64,000 bases of DNA from an uncultured Mediterraneibacter sp. (GCF_934309415.1 NZ_CAKRDI010000004.1:62001-126000); one strand, 5' to 3'; shown: positions 26,501 to 35,038, numbered from the stretch's first letter. The notes: generated from the sequence alone by a model not told the origin. Numbers and translations: made by a program.

Positions 26501-26602
26501 GGAATCGGCGGAGATGACAGCTGGGGAGCAAGAACTCACGAAGAATATCTGTTAAATGCAGACGGAAAGATGGAGTTCTCATTTGTATTTAAGGGACTGT
26601 AA
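23531..26602 (+). CDS. lacZ: beta-galactosidase, glycoside hydrolase family 2 (LacZ type)
   Basis: A 1023-residue cytoplasmic enzyme that hydrolyses terminal beta-galactosides. The domains in order are the sugar-binding jelly roll (about 45-220), an immunoglobulin-like domain (220-325), the TIM barrel (about 326-620), a second Ig-like domain and the beta-galactosidase small-chain domain (from about 745; FWRAPTDNDCGN). The acid/base is Glu459 in WSCGNESFGG and the nucleophile is Glu526 in ICCEYTHAMGN. No signal peptide is present, so it acts on imported sugar. AAAGGAAGG precedes the ATG. Confidence 0.96.
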   Translation: MRNFDYAKVKDPEYFRDGRMDAHSDHIYYRTEAEAEVKETSYRQSLNGLWKFHYAKNYEGTIQGFESESYSCKDWEDIYVPAHIQMEGYDVPQYANVQYPWEGHEEIHPGEIPEHFNPVASYVNYFTVPEEMKGKRLFISFQGAESGLALWLNGSFIGYSEDSFTPSEFELTEYVKEGENKLAAQVFKWTASSWCEDQDFFRFSGIYRDVYLYTVPAVHVYDLQIRAIPDETLKKAVFELDVQVWGSGKARIVLAKDGQTVIESEKELADVDAENAGNHFEWEVEQPVLWSAEDPQLYDLMIEVYDADGALQEIIPQKVGFRRFEMKDGIMTLNGKRIVFKGVNRHEFSSINGRHVSEEELRKDLQTMKQNNINAIRTCHYPDASKIYELCDEYGIYMIDETNLESHGSWDVAEFTKDYTYIVPHDKPEWLEMMLDRANSMYQRDKNHAAILIWSCGNESFGGKDIYEMSQFFHREDPTRLVHYEGLFHDRSYNDTSDMESQMYPSVEAIKEFLAKDNSKPFICCEYTHAMGNSCGAMHKYTDLTDTEPKYQGGFIWDYIDQSIYKKDRYGKEFQAYGGDFGERPTDYNFSGNGIAYGGNRDASPKMQEVKFNYQNITAEVSADSVKVINKNLFVNTDTFDCKVTVAKDGKVIRTAKLETAVAPLSEQVYPLPFAKEISAGEYAVTVSFSLKEEKVWAKAGHEVAFGQYVYQVEAEEAKEVLAKADEKLTVIHSTHNLGVRGAHFEVLFSVLNGGLVSYKYAGREMIEAIPKPNFWRAPTDNDCGNLMQMRYAQWKIASMYLNHKDYRQGMYGPGNIPEVEEKENSVKVTFKYLMPTTPESECFLSYEISGDGRVKTTLTYDPVKELGDMPEFGVIFKFNADYDHVEWYGLGKAETYADRKKGAKLGIYSNLVKDNIARYMVPQECGAKEEVRWAKVTDRKGRGMLFEMDGEPMMFSALPYTPHEMENAMHPYELPEVHYTVVRAAKAQMGIGGDDSWGARTHEEYLLNADGKMEFSFVFKGL

Positions 26603-26645
26603 GTTGTGAATGTCATATGGCATAAAAATATAAATCAGTTTTGGA

Positions 26646-26748
26646 GTGCGTCTGAACTATAGTTCTGCTCGGCAGAAGTTCTCATGTTTTCTCAGGCAGA
26701 AGTTCCGCCTGAGAAGGTGGAAAAAAGAAAATGTGAGTTCAGACGCAC
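26646..26748. mobile_element. 103-bp MITE-like element with perfect 13-bp inverted ends
   Basis: GTGCGTCTGAACT (26646-26658) and AGTTCAGACGCAC (26736-26748) are exact inverted repeats. Inside are two hairpins: TTCTGC/GCAGAA and CTCAGGC/GCCTGAG. The ends resemble the GTGTGTCTGA ends of the 14632 element, but the interior differs. It lies between the two beta-galactosidase genes. Confidence 0.6.
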
Positions 26749-26777
26749 CTGAATGGCAATAAGGAGAAATAAAGAGC

Positions 26778-28802
26778 ATGGCAGAAAAGATCAAATACGG
26801 ACGTTACCTGCACGGTGGAGATTATAACCCGGAACAGTGGCTGGACTGTCCTGATATTTTAAAGACAGATATCGAATATTTTAAGAAAGCACACATCAAT
26901 ACAGTATCGCTTGGAATCTTTTCCTGGGCAGTATTAGAGCCAAAAGAAGGCGAATACAATTTTGGCTGGCTGGCTGAGATTATCGATAATCTTTACGCAG
27001 AAGGAATTTCTACGATTCTTGCGACACCATCCGGAGCACGTCCGAAATGGCTGGCGGACAAGTATCCGGAAGTACTTCGTGTGGATGAGAACAGACAGAG
27101 AAATCTCTTTGGAGGAAGACATAATCACTGTTATACTTCTCCGGTATACCGCGAGAAGATCACAAAACTGGACAAAGAACTTTCTATTCGTTTCGGAAAA
27201 CATCCGGGCGTGATCCTGTGGCATATTTCCAATGAATTTGGTGGTGAGTGTCACTGTCCGCTCTGTCAGGAGAAATTCCGTGAATGGCTGGAAGAAAAGT
27301 ATCAGACGATCGACAATCTGAACAGCCGCTGGTGCACAACGTTCTGGAGTCATAAATATGGCAGTTTCGCAGAGATCGAGAGCCCGTCACCAAGAGGGGA
27401 GAATGCGCTTCATGCATTGAATCTGGACTGGAAACGCTTTGTGACAGACCGTACAGTAGATTTCCTGAAGGCAGAAGTACAGGCAGTGCGAGAAGGTGGT
27501 TCTGATCTTCCGATCACAGCGAACCTGATGTATGATTATACAGGACTGGATTACAAGAAATTCAGAGATGTGCTGGACATTGTTTCGTGGGACAATTATC
27601 CAAGCTGGCACAAGAAAGAAGAGTGGTTGACTGCAACGGACTGTGGCATGCAGCACGATCTGATGAGAAGTATTAAGAAAGAGCCATTCCTGCTGATGGA
27701 ATCCTGCCCGTCTGCAACCAACTGGAAACCGATCAACAAGCTGAAAAAGCCGGGCATGCATCTGGCAGCTTCTCTGCAGGCAGTGGCACATGGTTCTGAC
27801 AGTGTACTGTATTTCCAGATCCGTCAGAGCCGCGGAGCCTCTGAGAAATTCCATGGTGCAGTGATCGATCATTATGGTGGAAGTGATACAAGAGTCTTCA
27901 AAGAAGTGACAGAAGTAGGAGAGGCACTGGAACAGATTCAGGAGACAGTGGGAAGCGATACAAAGGTACAGACAGCAATTTTGTATGATCGTGAGAATGA
28001 CTGGGCACTGAAAGATGTGCAGGGACCGAGAAATACAGATATGCATTATCAGGACAGCATCCTGAAACAGTATCGTGCTTTGAGAAAACAGGGACTGAAC
28101 GTGGATATCATTTCCATGGAGCATGATCTGGAGGATTACAAACTGTTGGTTGTCCCGATGGCATATCTGTTCAAAGAAGGCTATGAAGAGAAGCTGAAAA
28201 ACTATGCGGAGCATGGTGGAACACTGGTACTTTCTTACTGGTCAGGAATGGTGGATGAGACAGACCGCTGCTTCCTTGGCGGCACACCATATGGTCTGAT
28301 GGATGTGACAGGAATCCGCAGCACGGAGATCGATGCACTCTATGACTGGGAAGAGAATCATGCGATTCCGGAATCAAAGAATCATCTTGGAATCGGAGCT
28401 GCTTACAGTTGCAAGAATCTCTGCGAACTGGTGGAAGTATCGGATGCGGAAGTACTGATGCGTTACGCAGAAGATTTCTATCAGGGTTATCCGGTTCTGA
28501 CACATAAGGCGTATGGAAACGGTCATGTATACTATGTATGTGCAGATATGGAAGCTGCATTCTACAATGATTTCCTCGGAAAGGCAGCGAAAGAAGCCGG
28601 TGTGGAATCTATTCTGGAATACGTGCCGGAAGGAATCTCTGTCAATGTAAGAGAGTCTGAAGATACAGAGTATCTGTTTATCCAGAATTATGGAAAAGTT
28701 CCTGTAGCTGTTCCGGTACCGGAAGGATTTGAGGTACTGTATGGAAGCGAGAGCGAAGTGATCGAACCGCTGAAGACACGTGTGCTCAAGAGAGCGAAAT
28801 AA
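26778..28802 (+). CDS. beta-galactosidase, glycoside hydrolase family 42
   Basis: A 674-residue enzyme. The start YGRYLHGGDYNPEQW (7-21) and SLGIFSWAVLEPKEGEYNF (44-62) are typical of GH42. The acid/base is Glu153 (WHISNEFGGECHC) and the nucleophile is Glu309 (LLMESCPSATNW). Cys118, 158, 160 and 163 match the known zinc site. A glutamine-amidotransferase-like trimerisation domain follows (from about 400), then a small C-terminal beta domain. No signal peptide is present. GH42 enzymes often take short galacto-oligosaccharides, complementing the GH2 enzyme. Confidence 0.95.
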   Translation: MAEKIKYGRYLHGGDYNPEQWLDCPDILKTDIEYFKKAHINTVSLGIFSWAVLEPKEGEYNFGWLAEIIDNLYAEGISTILATPSGARPKWLADKYPEVLRVDENRQRNLFGGRHNHCYTSPVYREKITKLDKELSIRFGKHPGVILWHISNEFGGECHCPLCQEKFREWLEEKYQTIDNLNSRWCTTFWSHKYGSFAEIESPSPRGENALHALNLDWKRFVTDRTVDFLKAEVQAVREGGSDLPITANLMYDYTGLDYKKFRDVLDIVSWDNYPSWHKKEEWLTATDCGMQHDLMRSIKKEPFLLMESCPSATNWKPINKLKKPGMHLAASLQAVAHGSDSVLYFQIRQSRGASEKFHGAVIDHYGGSDTRVFKEVTEVGEALEQIQETVGSDTKVQTAILYDRENDWALKDVQGPRNTDMHYQDSILKQYRALRKQGLNVDIISMEHDLEDYKLLVVPMAYLFKEGYEEKLKNYAEHGGTLVLSYWSGMVDETDRCFLGGTPYGLMDVTGIRSTEIDALYDWEENHAIPESKNHLGIGAAYSCKNLCELVEVSDAEVLMRYAEDFYQGYPVLTHKAYGNGHVYYVCADMEAAFYNDFLGKAAKEAGVESILEYVPEGISVNVRESEDTEYLFIQNYGKVPVAVPVPEGFEVLYGSESEVIEPLKTRVLKRAK

Positions 28803-28985
28803 TTGAATGATTGAAATGCATGTATCAAAGAAAATAAATATGTATCAATGCGAATAAAGCAGTTAAGATTTATGGATATATGTATTGAGATGAATGGAAA
28901 TAATACCACATGGAAAAGTGGTTAGCTGTTGTAAGAAACGTATAAAAATAAAGCAGTGGTATAGAATAACAGGAAAATCAGAATA

Positions 28986-29019
28986 GAATCTATCACAGGG
29001 AAATACCTGTGATAGATTC
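28986..29019. repeat. perfect 14-bp hairpin after the GH42 gene
   Basis: GAATCTATCACAGG and CCTGTGATAGATTC pair exactly around GAAATA. It immediately precedes the terminator at 29025. The first 180 bp after the GH42 stop show nothing recognisable. Confidence 0.7.
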
Positions 29020-29024
29020 GCACT

Positions 29025-29095
29025 CGAAAAGAAACTCCCCACAGAGCAAAAGGACAGTCCCTGAAATGACCTTTCTGTGAGGAGTTTCTTTTTCG
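29025..29095. terminator. bidirectional terminator between GH42 and GH112 genes
   Basis: CGAAAAGAAACTCC ... ACAG pairs with CTGTGAGGAGTTTCTTTTTCG, leaving a ~30-nt loop. T-runs flank it on the plus strand, and AAAAG on the left gives a T-run on the minus strand, serving convergent genes. Confidence 0.8.
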
Positions 29096-29113
29096 TGTTG
29101 GAGCATATCTGTA

Positions 29114-29165
29114 ACTAGAGTGTGTCTGAAAAATCTGGCAGAAAGCATTGGTTAGACATACTTTG
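29114..29165. mobile_element. partial copy of the ATTAGAGTGTGTCT element
   Basis: CTAGAGTGTGTCTGAAAAAT (29115-29134) matches the element end, and GCAGAAAGCATT matches its interior (as at 42505). The other end, TTAGACATACTTTGAAG, is degraded. It stops 4 bp short of the GH112 stop codon. Confidence 0.55.
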
Positions 29166-29168
29166 AAG

Positions 29169-31322
29169 TTAGATCGTATACCAGATAATCTGATTTGGTT
29201 CCATATGGAGTTCAAAGTTGCTGCCGTCCTCTGTAAATACAGTTGTATTCTGTGGCTCATCGGTATTATTTACCACGCAGTATTTCTTATTCTTCGGATA
29301 AGCATGCACATCTACATTGCAGTTTGTGCTGAACCATTTCTTTAAGTCGTCTTCTCCGTGGGCGCTCCAGAGGATTGCACGCTGGAGGACACGGTTGTTC
29401 TCAAAGCTGTACGGAAGTCCACTGATGTAGACAGCGCGTCCTTTTCCAAATTCATTGACAGCCATCTGGACTTCTTTCTCTTTCTGGACAAGGATGGTTG
29501 TTCCTGCAAGAGCATAGATATTTTTCTTACCTTCTCCGAAATCAACGAAATCTGTATCTTCCAGAATGAAATGAGGATGTTCTTCCCAGTTGTATTTATC
29601 ATATCCAAGAGTAAATCCACGTTCTTCTTCTACCCCGAAGACATCTGCCAGCTGGAAGAAACGTCCCTGATACTGGTGGGCAGTCGGTTCGCCGACTCCG
29701 ATGATTCCACCGCCGTTGTATACGAATCTGCGGATGGCTTCTGTGATCGAAGGATTGGACCACCATTCACCGCCGGTGTGGGCTGTGTCGGCATCTCCTA
29801 CATTGATGATCACATCGATGTCATCGAGGACAGAAGCGTCCTTTAGGATATCCTGGAAACTGATGAATTTTACATCGAACGGAGCGCCGGACAGAGACTC
29901 AATGATTCCTGAGTAAGAATAATTCTGTTTCTGGTACAGGGCATGGTGTACCATGTGGCAGCCCCAGGCACGCATCTTGCCCCAGCAGTTCAGGACAGCG
30001 ACTTTTCGTGCACAGTATGGAGTGGTTCCTTTTACATTGTCGTACAGTGTGCGGAATTCATCGCATACCTGAGAGACGTAATCGATAAAATCCGGGAACT
30101 GCAGGGCCAGTTTCAGGTAACCGCCGTATCCGATGCGGTCGATCGGCTTTCTTAAGATGGCTCTTCTGGCTGTCACCCAGTTATAACGTGCTTCTTTCAC
30201 CGGATCGCCGCCTTCGCAGAAGACATCCGGGAAGAAATATGGCAGAAGACGGCCTTCTGTATATTTTACACCTTCAATATCACTGATCAGACGAAGCGTA
30301 GATCCATTTCCCACACTTCCTACCACGGCATCCAGTCCTAATGTCTTGAATTCTTCCATAAATGGTTCAGTTCCGATCCAGTGGTCGCCGAGGAACATCA
30401 TGGCTTTCTTGCCATATTCGTGTGTGATATCCACCATTTCTTTTACGATCTTTGCGACTTCCCGTCTCTGGAATGCCTGAAAATCCTGATATTCTTTACT
30501 TGGGATACGGTACTGGTTGTTATAATATCCCTGATCGATAATGTATTCTGCACGGAACGGGTATCCGACTTCTTCTTCAAACTGTTTTAAGATATACGGG
30601 CTTACTGATGCAGAATATCCATACCAGTCTACATATTTTTCACGGGCAAGTTCATCGAATACCAGTGTAAACTGATGGAAGAACGTTGTGTAACGAAGCA
30701 CATTTACATATGGATGTTCTTCAATGAATTTGCGGAGACGCTTCATGGTATAGGCATGTGTCTTTGGCTGACGGACATCAAAAGTGATCTGATGTTCTAC
30801 ATCTTTCCAGTCGTTGGTCACGGCATTGTACATATGTACCGGATCCCACATGATATAGGCGAGGAAGCTTACGGTATATTCATGAAATGCAGTTGTCTGG
30901 ATCGTGACAGTCTGGGAGGATTCCTCATAGCTCCAGCAGTCAGTTGGAACGACAGCGCCGGTTGTACGGTCAATGACTTCCCACCAGCGGGAGATATCAT
31001 CTCTTGTATTTGGGGAGAGCATGTCCGGGTAAAGTCCTTTCATGACCGGGATCGCCAGTGTTTCAGAGTCTGCCATGTAGAATGGAGTCATGAGATACAT
31101 CTGCTGAATCTCATCCGGGTTGGCTTTTGCCCATGCGTTATCTTTTCTGGTTGTATAGTAGGTGGAATAAATCTCTGCGTCAGAATCTTTCAGTGCTGTC
31201 GGAAAATCAGTTCCGTCACAGTCACGGATGGCATCTGCGCCCCAGAGTTTCATTAATTCCAGTGTTTCCGGAACAACATCCAGATCCGTTGGAATGGTTA
31301 CGAGTCCTTTTTTCTTTTCCAT
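29169..31322 (-). CDS. lnpA: 1,3-beta-galactosyl-N-acetylhexosamine phosphorylase (GH112)
   Basis: A 717-residue cytoplasmic phosphorylase that splits galacto-N-biose or lacto-N-biose into galactose-1-phosphate and an N-acetylhexosamine. The opening (VTIPTDLDVVPETLELMKLW, GADAIRDCDGTDFP, YSTYYTTRKDNAWAKANPDE) and FLGDHWIGTEPF are GH112 hallmarks. The ATG follows AAGGAGG. It is divergent from the AraC gene at 31687. Clostridial paralogues prefer galactosyl-rhamnose, so the exact acceptor needs assay, but nearby beta-galactosidases and an importer fit host mucin or milk glycan use. No galactokinase or N-acetylhexosamine kinase is nearby. Confidence 0.9.
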   Translation of the reverse strand: MEKKKGLVTIPTDLDVVPETLELMKLWGADAIRDCDGTDFPTALKDSDAEIYSTYYTTRKDNAWAKANPDEIQQMYLMTPFYMADSETLAIPVMKGLYPDMLSPNTRDDISRWWEVIDRTTGAVVPTDCWSYEESSQTVTIQTTAFHEYTVSFLAYIMWDPVHMYNAVTNDWKDVEHQITFDVRQPKTHAYTMKRLRKFIEEHPYVNVLRYTTFFHQFTLVFDELAREKYVDWYGYSASVSPYILKQFEEEVGYPFRAEYIIDQGYYNNQYRIPSKEYQDFQAFQRREVAKIVKEMVDITHEYGKKAMMFLGDHWIGTEPFMEEFKTLGLDAVVGSVGNGSTLRLISDIEGVKYTEGRLLPYFFPDVFCEGGDPVKEARYNWVTARRAILRKPIDRIGYGGYLKLALQFPDFIDYVSQVCDEFRTLYDNVKGTTPYCARKVAVLNCWGKMRAWGCHMVHHALYQKQNYSYSGIIESLSGAPFDVKFISFQDILKDASVLDDIDVIINVGDADTAHTGGEWWSNPSITEAIRRFVYNGGGIIGVGEPTAHQYQGRFFQLADVFGVEEERGFTLGYDKYNWEEHPHFILEDTDFVDFGEGKKNIYALAGTTILVQKEKEVQMAVNEFGKGRAVYISGLPYSFENNRVLQRAILWSAHGEDDLKKWFSTNCNVDVHAYPKNKKYCVVNNTDEPQNTTVFTEDGSNFELHMEPNQIIWYTI

Positions 31323-31365
31323 GTTGGAATCCTCCTTGTTTATGTTAAGAATTATTTTTTACGAA

Positions 31366-31394
31366 AGTATAAGACTGCAAAAATTGCAGAGCAA
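31366..31394 (-). promoter_or_regulatory. GH112 gene promoter with palindromic operator
   Basis: On the minus strand TTGCTC (31389-31394) and TATACT (31366-31371) are 17 bp apart. The spacer holds a perfect palindrome CTGCAAAAATTGCAG (31375-31389), placed to block polymerase. Palindromes suit LacI- or GntR-type repressors more than AraC proteins. The rest of the 364-bp divergent gap to 31686 is AT-rich with no other clear signal. Confidence 0.5.
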
Positions 31395-31686
31395 TACAGC
31401 AGTTCGGATACGTTATAAGTATCTGATATCATCATACAAAAAATCACATCACAAGACAATGTGAAGGATTGTTTATTTTTTTAGAAATATTGCTTTTTGT
31501 AGTTGTGTGTAAAATGGAATTGAAAAGGGAAAATACAGAGATTATAATGAAAAAAGATAGATGAAAAAATATAACAAAATTTCTAAATATATAGTTATCA
31601 TCCAAAATGTATTACTGTAAAATACAGGAATGATGCTACAGAAGAGAAAAAAGACAGATTGCTGATTATGGAGGAAACGGTGAGAT

Positions 31687-32529
31687 ATGGGAAACACAAG
31701 ACATGCATTTACATCGGAAAATATAGAAGAGCGGAAACTCTTATATTGTTCTTACTCAAAATATGAGCAGGACTGGAACAGTGATCTGCACACTCATTAT
31801 TTTGCAGAATTGTTTTATGTGACTCATGGAAAAGGGATGTTTCAGGTGGAAGAGCAGAAATTTCCGATTCAGAAGGGAAATCTGATTCTGGTGAATCCAA
31901 ATATTGCGCATACAGAAAGTTCAGAGCAGAAGGAACCGCTGGAATATATTGTGCTGGGAGTGGATCATCTGAAATTTCTGATCTATGATGCAAGGGAATA
32001 TCTTTTATTTCATTCTTCTGAATTGAAAGAGAATCTGGATTTCTATTTTCAGACCATTTTACAGGAGGCAGAAGAAAAGAACAAGGAGTATGAGAGTGTG
32101 TGTGAACATCTGCTGGCAGCATTACTTCTACAGTTGACGCGGCATACAAAGACACCGGTGGAAGTAGTAGCTTCTGAGAAAAACAGCTCCCGTGAGTGCA
32201 GCAGGGTGAAACGATACATCGATGCATCGTTTGCAGAAGAACTGACCCTGGAACATCTGGCAGAGATTGCCTGTCTGAATAAATATTATCTGGCACATCA
32301 GTTTTCGAAGATGTATGGGATCGCACCAATGACTTATGTGCAGCAGAAGCGGATCTTTGCAAGTCAGGAATTACTCTCGTCCACAGATCTGACGCTGGGA
32401 GAAATTGCAGGACAGTGTGGATTTTCTTCTCAGAGCTATTTTACGCAGTGCTTTCGGAGAGTGTGCGGTATGTCACCAAGTGCCTATCGAAAACAGATGA
32501 CGGCAGTTTTAGTACACCGTGTTTTATAA
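31687..32529 (+). CDS. AraC-family transcriptional regulator
   Basis: A 280-residue protein with an N-terminal cupin sensor (SDLHTHYFAELFYVTHGKGM, residues 34-53) and a C-terminal double helix-turn-helix (LTLEHLAEIACLNKYYLAHQ; EIAGQCGFSSQSYFTQCFRR; GMSPSAYRK). It is divergently placed from the GH112 gene and is the natural candidate to control it. It is distinct from the AraC protein at 18288. The ATG follows GGAGGAAACG at acceptable spacing. Confidence 0.92.
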   Translation: MGNTRHAFTSENIEERKLLYCSYSKYEQDWNSDLHTHYFAELFYVTHGKGMFQVEEQKFPIQKGNLILVNPNIAHTESSEQKEPLEYIVLGVDHLKFLIYDAREYLLFHSSELKENLDFYFQTILQEAEEKNKEYESVCEHLLAALLLQLTRHTKTPVEVVASEKNSSRECSRVKRYIDASFAEELTLEHLAEIACLNKYYLAHQFSKMYGIAPMTYVQQKRIFASQELLSSTDLTLGEIAGQCGFSSQSYFTQCFRRVCGMSPSAYRKQMTAVLVHRVL

Positions 32530-32562
32530 CAGAAATGAAAGATAAAGGGAGATTGTTTGCAG

Positions 32563-32705
32563 GTTACTGTTCACAGCATAACTGCAAACAGTAACGTATC
32601 TCGCCATTTAGAATCGCCTACGGCGATGGGCGAGATACATTCAGGACAAAACGTGCATCCTCCATGCCAATCAGCGGAGTGATTGACATGGGAGTGAACA
32701 GTAAC
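32563..32705. repeat. 143-bp structured repeat, copy B (inverted)
   Basis: Full-length copy in the opposite orientation to copy A, running from GTTACTGTTCACAGC to GGAGTGAACAGTAAC, again exactly 143 bp. An extra TATGAACAGTAAC follows at 32707-32719. It lies between the AraC gene and the thrS promoter. Confidence 0.9.
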
Positions 32706-32745
32706 CTATGAACAGTAACACTGGAAGAACTGATGTAGAAAAATC

Positions 32746-32774
32746 TTGACACTGGAGAATATTTTGGGTAGAAT
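32746..32774 (+). promoter_or_regulatory. thrS promoter
   Basis: TTGACA (32746-32751) and TAGAAT (32769-32774) are separated by 17 bp, a near-consensus sigma-A promoter. Transcription would begin near 32781, just before T-box stem I. Confidence 0.9.
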
Positions 32775-32780
32775 AACTTT

Positions 32781-33015
32781 TGTATAAAGCAAAGCGTTGA
32801 TGAGGAGAGTAAGCTGACCGGCATCTCAGAGAGAAGTCCATCTGGTGTGAGGATTTTGTTGTACAGGACAGACTGAAGACCACCTCGGAGCGGCCCTAAT
32901 AAGGCACGGTGATTCCGTTATCATCATATGAATTAAGAGGTTTTCATGGAAAACAAGCAGGGTGGAACCGCGGGTGAGAATTCCCGTCCCTGTGGGGGTG
33001 TTTTCGTGTTATATA
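32781..33015 (+). ncRNA. T-box leader, threonine-specific
   Basis: Stem I begins with GATGAGGAGAGTAA (K-turn and AGTA motifs) and has the distal AGAGA loop (32828 on). The specifier region GAAGACCACCTC carries ACC, a threonine codon, at 32879-32881. The antiterminator T-box is AGCAGGGTGGAACCGCGGG (32955-32973), whose TGGA would pair with an uncharged tRNA ending in UCCA. The competing terminator uses CAGGG...CGGG against CCCGTCCCTG, then GTTTTCGTGTT. Low charging of tRNA-Thr would open transcription of thrS. Confidence 0.95.
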
Positions 33016-33109
33016 TAATTCAGAGAATCAGAAGCATTCCCCAAAAGGATGCTTCTTTTTGTTCGAAGGAAACACGGCAAAAATATTCATGGGAAAGGAA
33101 GAAAACAAA

Positions 33110-35038
33110 ATGAAAATCACATTAAAAGATGGCTCTTTCAAAGAGTACGAAAATGCAATGAGCGTATACGAGATCGCACTTGATATCAGCGAAGGACTTG
33201 CAAGAGTTGCAACAGCAGGAGAAGTAGATGGAGAGGTTGTAGATCTTCGTACAGTAGTAGACAAAGACTGCGAGCTGAACATTCTTACATTTAATGATGA
33301 GAAAGGAAAAGGAGCATTCCGTCATACAGCTTCCCATATCATGGCACAGGCAATCAAGAGACTGTACCCGGAGACAAAACTTGCAATCGGACCTTCCATC
33401 GCAGACGGATTCTACTATGATGTAGACAGAGAGACTCCATTTGTATCCGATGATCTTGAGAAGATCGAAAAAGAGATGAAGAAGATCGTAAAAGAGAATC
33501 TTGAGATCAAACAGTACACAATGCCGAGAAATGAAGCTCTTGCATATTTCAAAGAGAAAGAGGAGCCTTACAAAGTAGAACTGATCGAGGATCTTCCGGA
33601 AGATGAGACGATCAGCTTCTATTCTCAGGGAGAATTCACAGACCTCTGTGCAGGCCCTCATCTGATGACAACAAAACCGGTGAAAGCGTTCAAACTTACA
33701 AGCCTTGCAGGTGCTTACTGGAGAGGCAGCGAGAAGAATAAGATGCTTCAGAGAATCTACGGAACAGCATTCTCCAAGAAAGCTGAGCTGGATGAGTATC
33801 TGACCATGATGGAAGAGGCTAAGAAGCGTGACCACAGAAAACTTGGAAAAGAGCTTGGCCTGTTCATGATGCGTGAAGAGGGACCGGGATTCCCATTCTT
33901 CCTTCCAAACGGAATGGTTCTGAAGAACACACTGCTTGACTTCTGGAGAGAGATCCACCGCAAAGCAGGATATGTTGAGATCTCCACACCAATCATGCTG
34001 AGCCGTCACCTCTGGGAGACATCAGGACACTGGGATCACTACAAAGAGAACATGTACACAACTGTGATCGATGAGACAGATTTTGCGATCAAACCGATGA
34101 ACTGTCCAGGTGGAATTCTTGTATACGAGTCTGAGCCACGTTCATATCGTGATCTTCCGCTTCGTATGGGAGAGCTCGGACTGGTTCACCGTCATGAGAA
34201 ATCCGGTCAGCTTCACGGACTGATGCGTGTACGCTGCTTCACACAGGATGATGCACATATCTTTATGACACCGGAGCAGATCAAAGATGAGATCAAAGGC
34301 GTTGTAAAACTGATCGATGAAGTTTACAGCCTGTTTGGATTTAAATATCATGTAGAACTTTCCACACGTCCGGATGACAGCATGGGAAGTGACGAAGACT
34401 GGAATATGGCTACAGATGCGCTTCGTGATGCACTGAATGACATCGGACTTCCATACGTCGTAAATGAAGGAGACGGAGCATTCTACGGACCGAAGATCGA
34501 CTTCCATCTGGAAGACTCCATTGGAAGAACATGGCAGTGTGGAACAATCCAGCTTGACTTCCAGCTTCCGCTTCGATTCAACATCGAGTACACAGGAGCA
34601 GACGGAGAGAAACACAGACCGATCATGATCCACCGTGTAGTATTTGGATCCATCGAGCGTTTCATCGGTATCCTGATCGAGCATTTTGCAGGAGCATTCC
34701 CGACATGGCTTGCACCGGTACAGGTAAAAGTACTTCCGATTTCCGACAAATACATGGACTATGGAAACAAAGTTCTTGCAGCACTTGCTGAGGCAGGAAT
34801 CCGTGCAGAGATCGATACTCGTGCAGAGAAGATCGGATACAAGATCCGTGAGGCTCAGATGAAGAAGATTCCTTACATGGTTGTTGTCGGAGCAAAAGAA
34901 GAGGAAGAAGGAAAGGTATCTGTAAGAAGCAGATTTGCAGGAGATGAAGGACAGACAACTCTGGATGAATTCATCGCACAGATTCAGAAAGAAGTAGAAG
35001 CCAGAGAAAACCGTAAGGTAGAGAAGGCTGAGAACTAA
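33110..35038 (+). CDS. thrS: threonine--tRNA ligase
   Basis: A 642-residue class II synthetase of normal length. The domains in order are TGS (1-62; MKITLKDGSFKEY), the editing domain with HTASHIMAQAIKRLYP and the DLCAGPHL zinc/editing motif, the catalytic core (class II motif 2 in GLVHRHEKSGQLHGLMRVR; FTQDDAHIF), and the anticodon-binding domain (APVQVKVLPISDKYMDYG). The ATG at 33110 follows AAAGGAAG and fits the family start; upstream in-frame starts overlap the leader. It is regulated by the T-box. Confidence 0.98.
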   Translation: MKITLKDGSFKEYENAMSVYEIALDISEGLARVATAGEVDGEVVDLRTVVDKDCELNILTFNDEKGKGAFRHTASHIMAQAIKRLYPETKLAIGPSIADGFYYDVDRETPFVSDDLEKIEKEMKKIVKENLEIKQYTMPRNEALAYFKEKEEPYKVELIEDLPEDETISFYSQGEFTDLCAGPHLMTTKPVKAFKLTSLAGAYWRGSEKNKMLQRIYGTAFSKKAELDEYLTMMEEAKKRDHRKLGKELGLFMMREEGPGFPFFLPNGMVLKNTLLDFWREIHRKAGYVEISTPIMLSRHLWETSGHWDHYKENMYTTVIDETDFAIKPMNCPGGILVYESEPRSYRDLPLRMGELGLVHRHEKSGQLHGLMRVRCFTQDDAHIFMTPEQIKDEIKGVVKLIDEVYSLFGFKYHVELSTRPDDSMGSDEDWNMATDALRDALNDIGLPYVVNEGDGAFYGPKIDFHLEDSIGRTWQCGTIQLDFQLPLRFNIEYTGADGEKHRPIMIHRVVFGSIERFIGILIEHFAGAFPTWLAPVQVKVLPISDKYMDYGNKVLAALAEAGIRAEIDTRAEKIGYKIREAQMKKIPYMVVVGAKEEEEGKVSVRSRFAGDEGQTTLDEFIAQIQKEVEARENRKVEKAEN

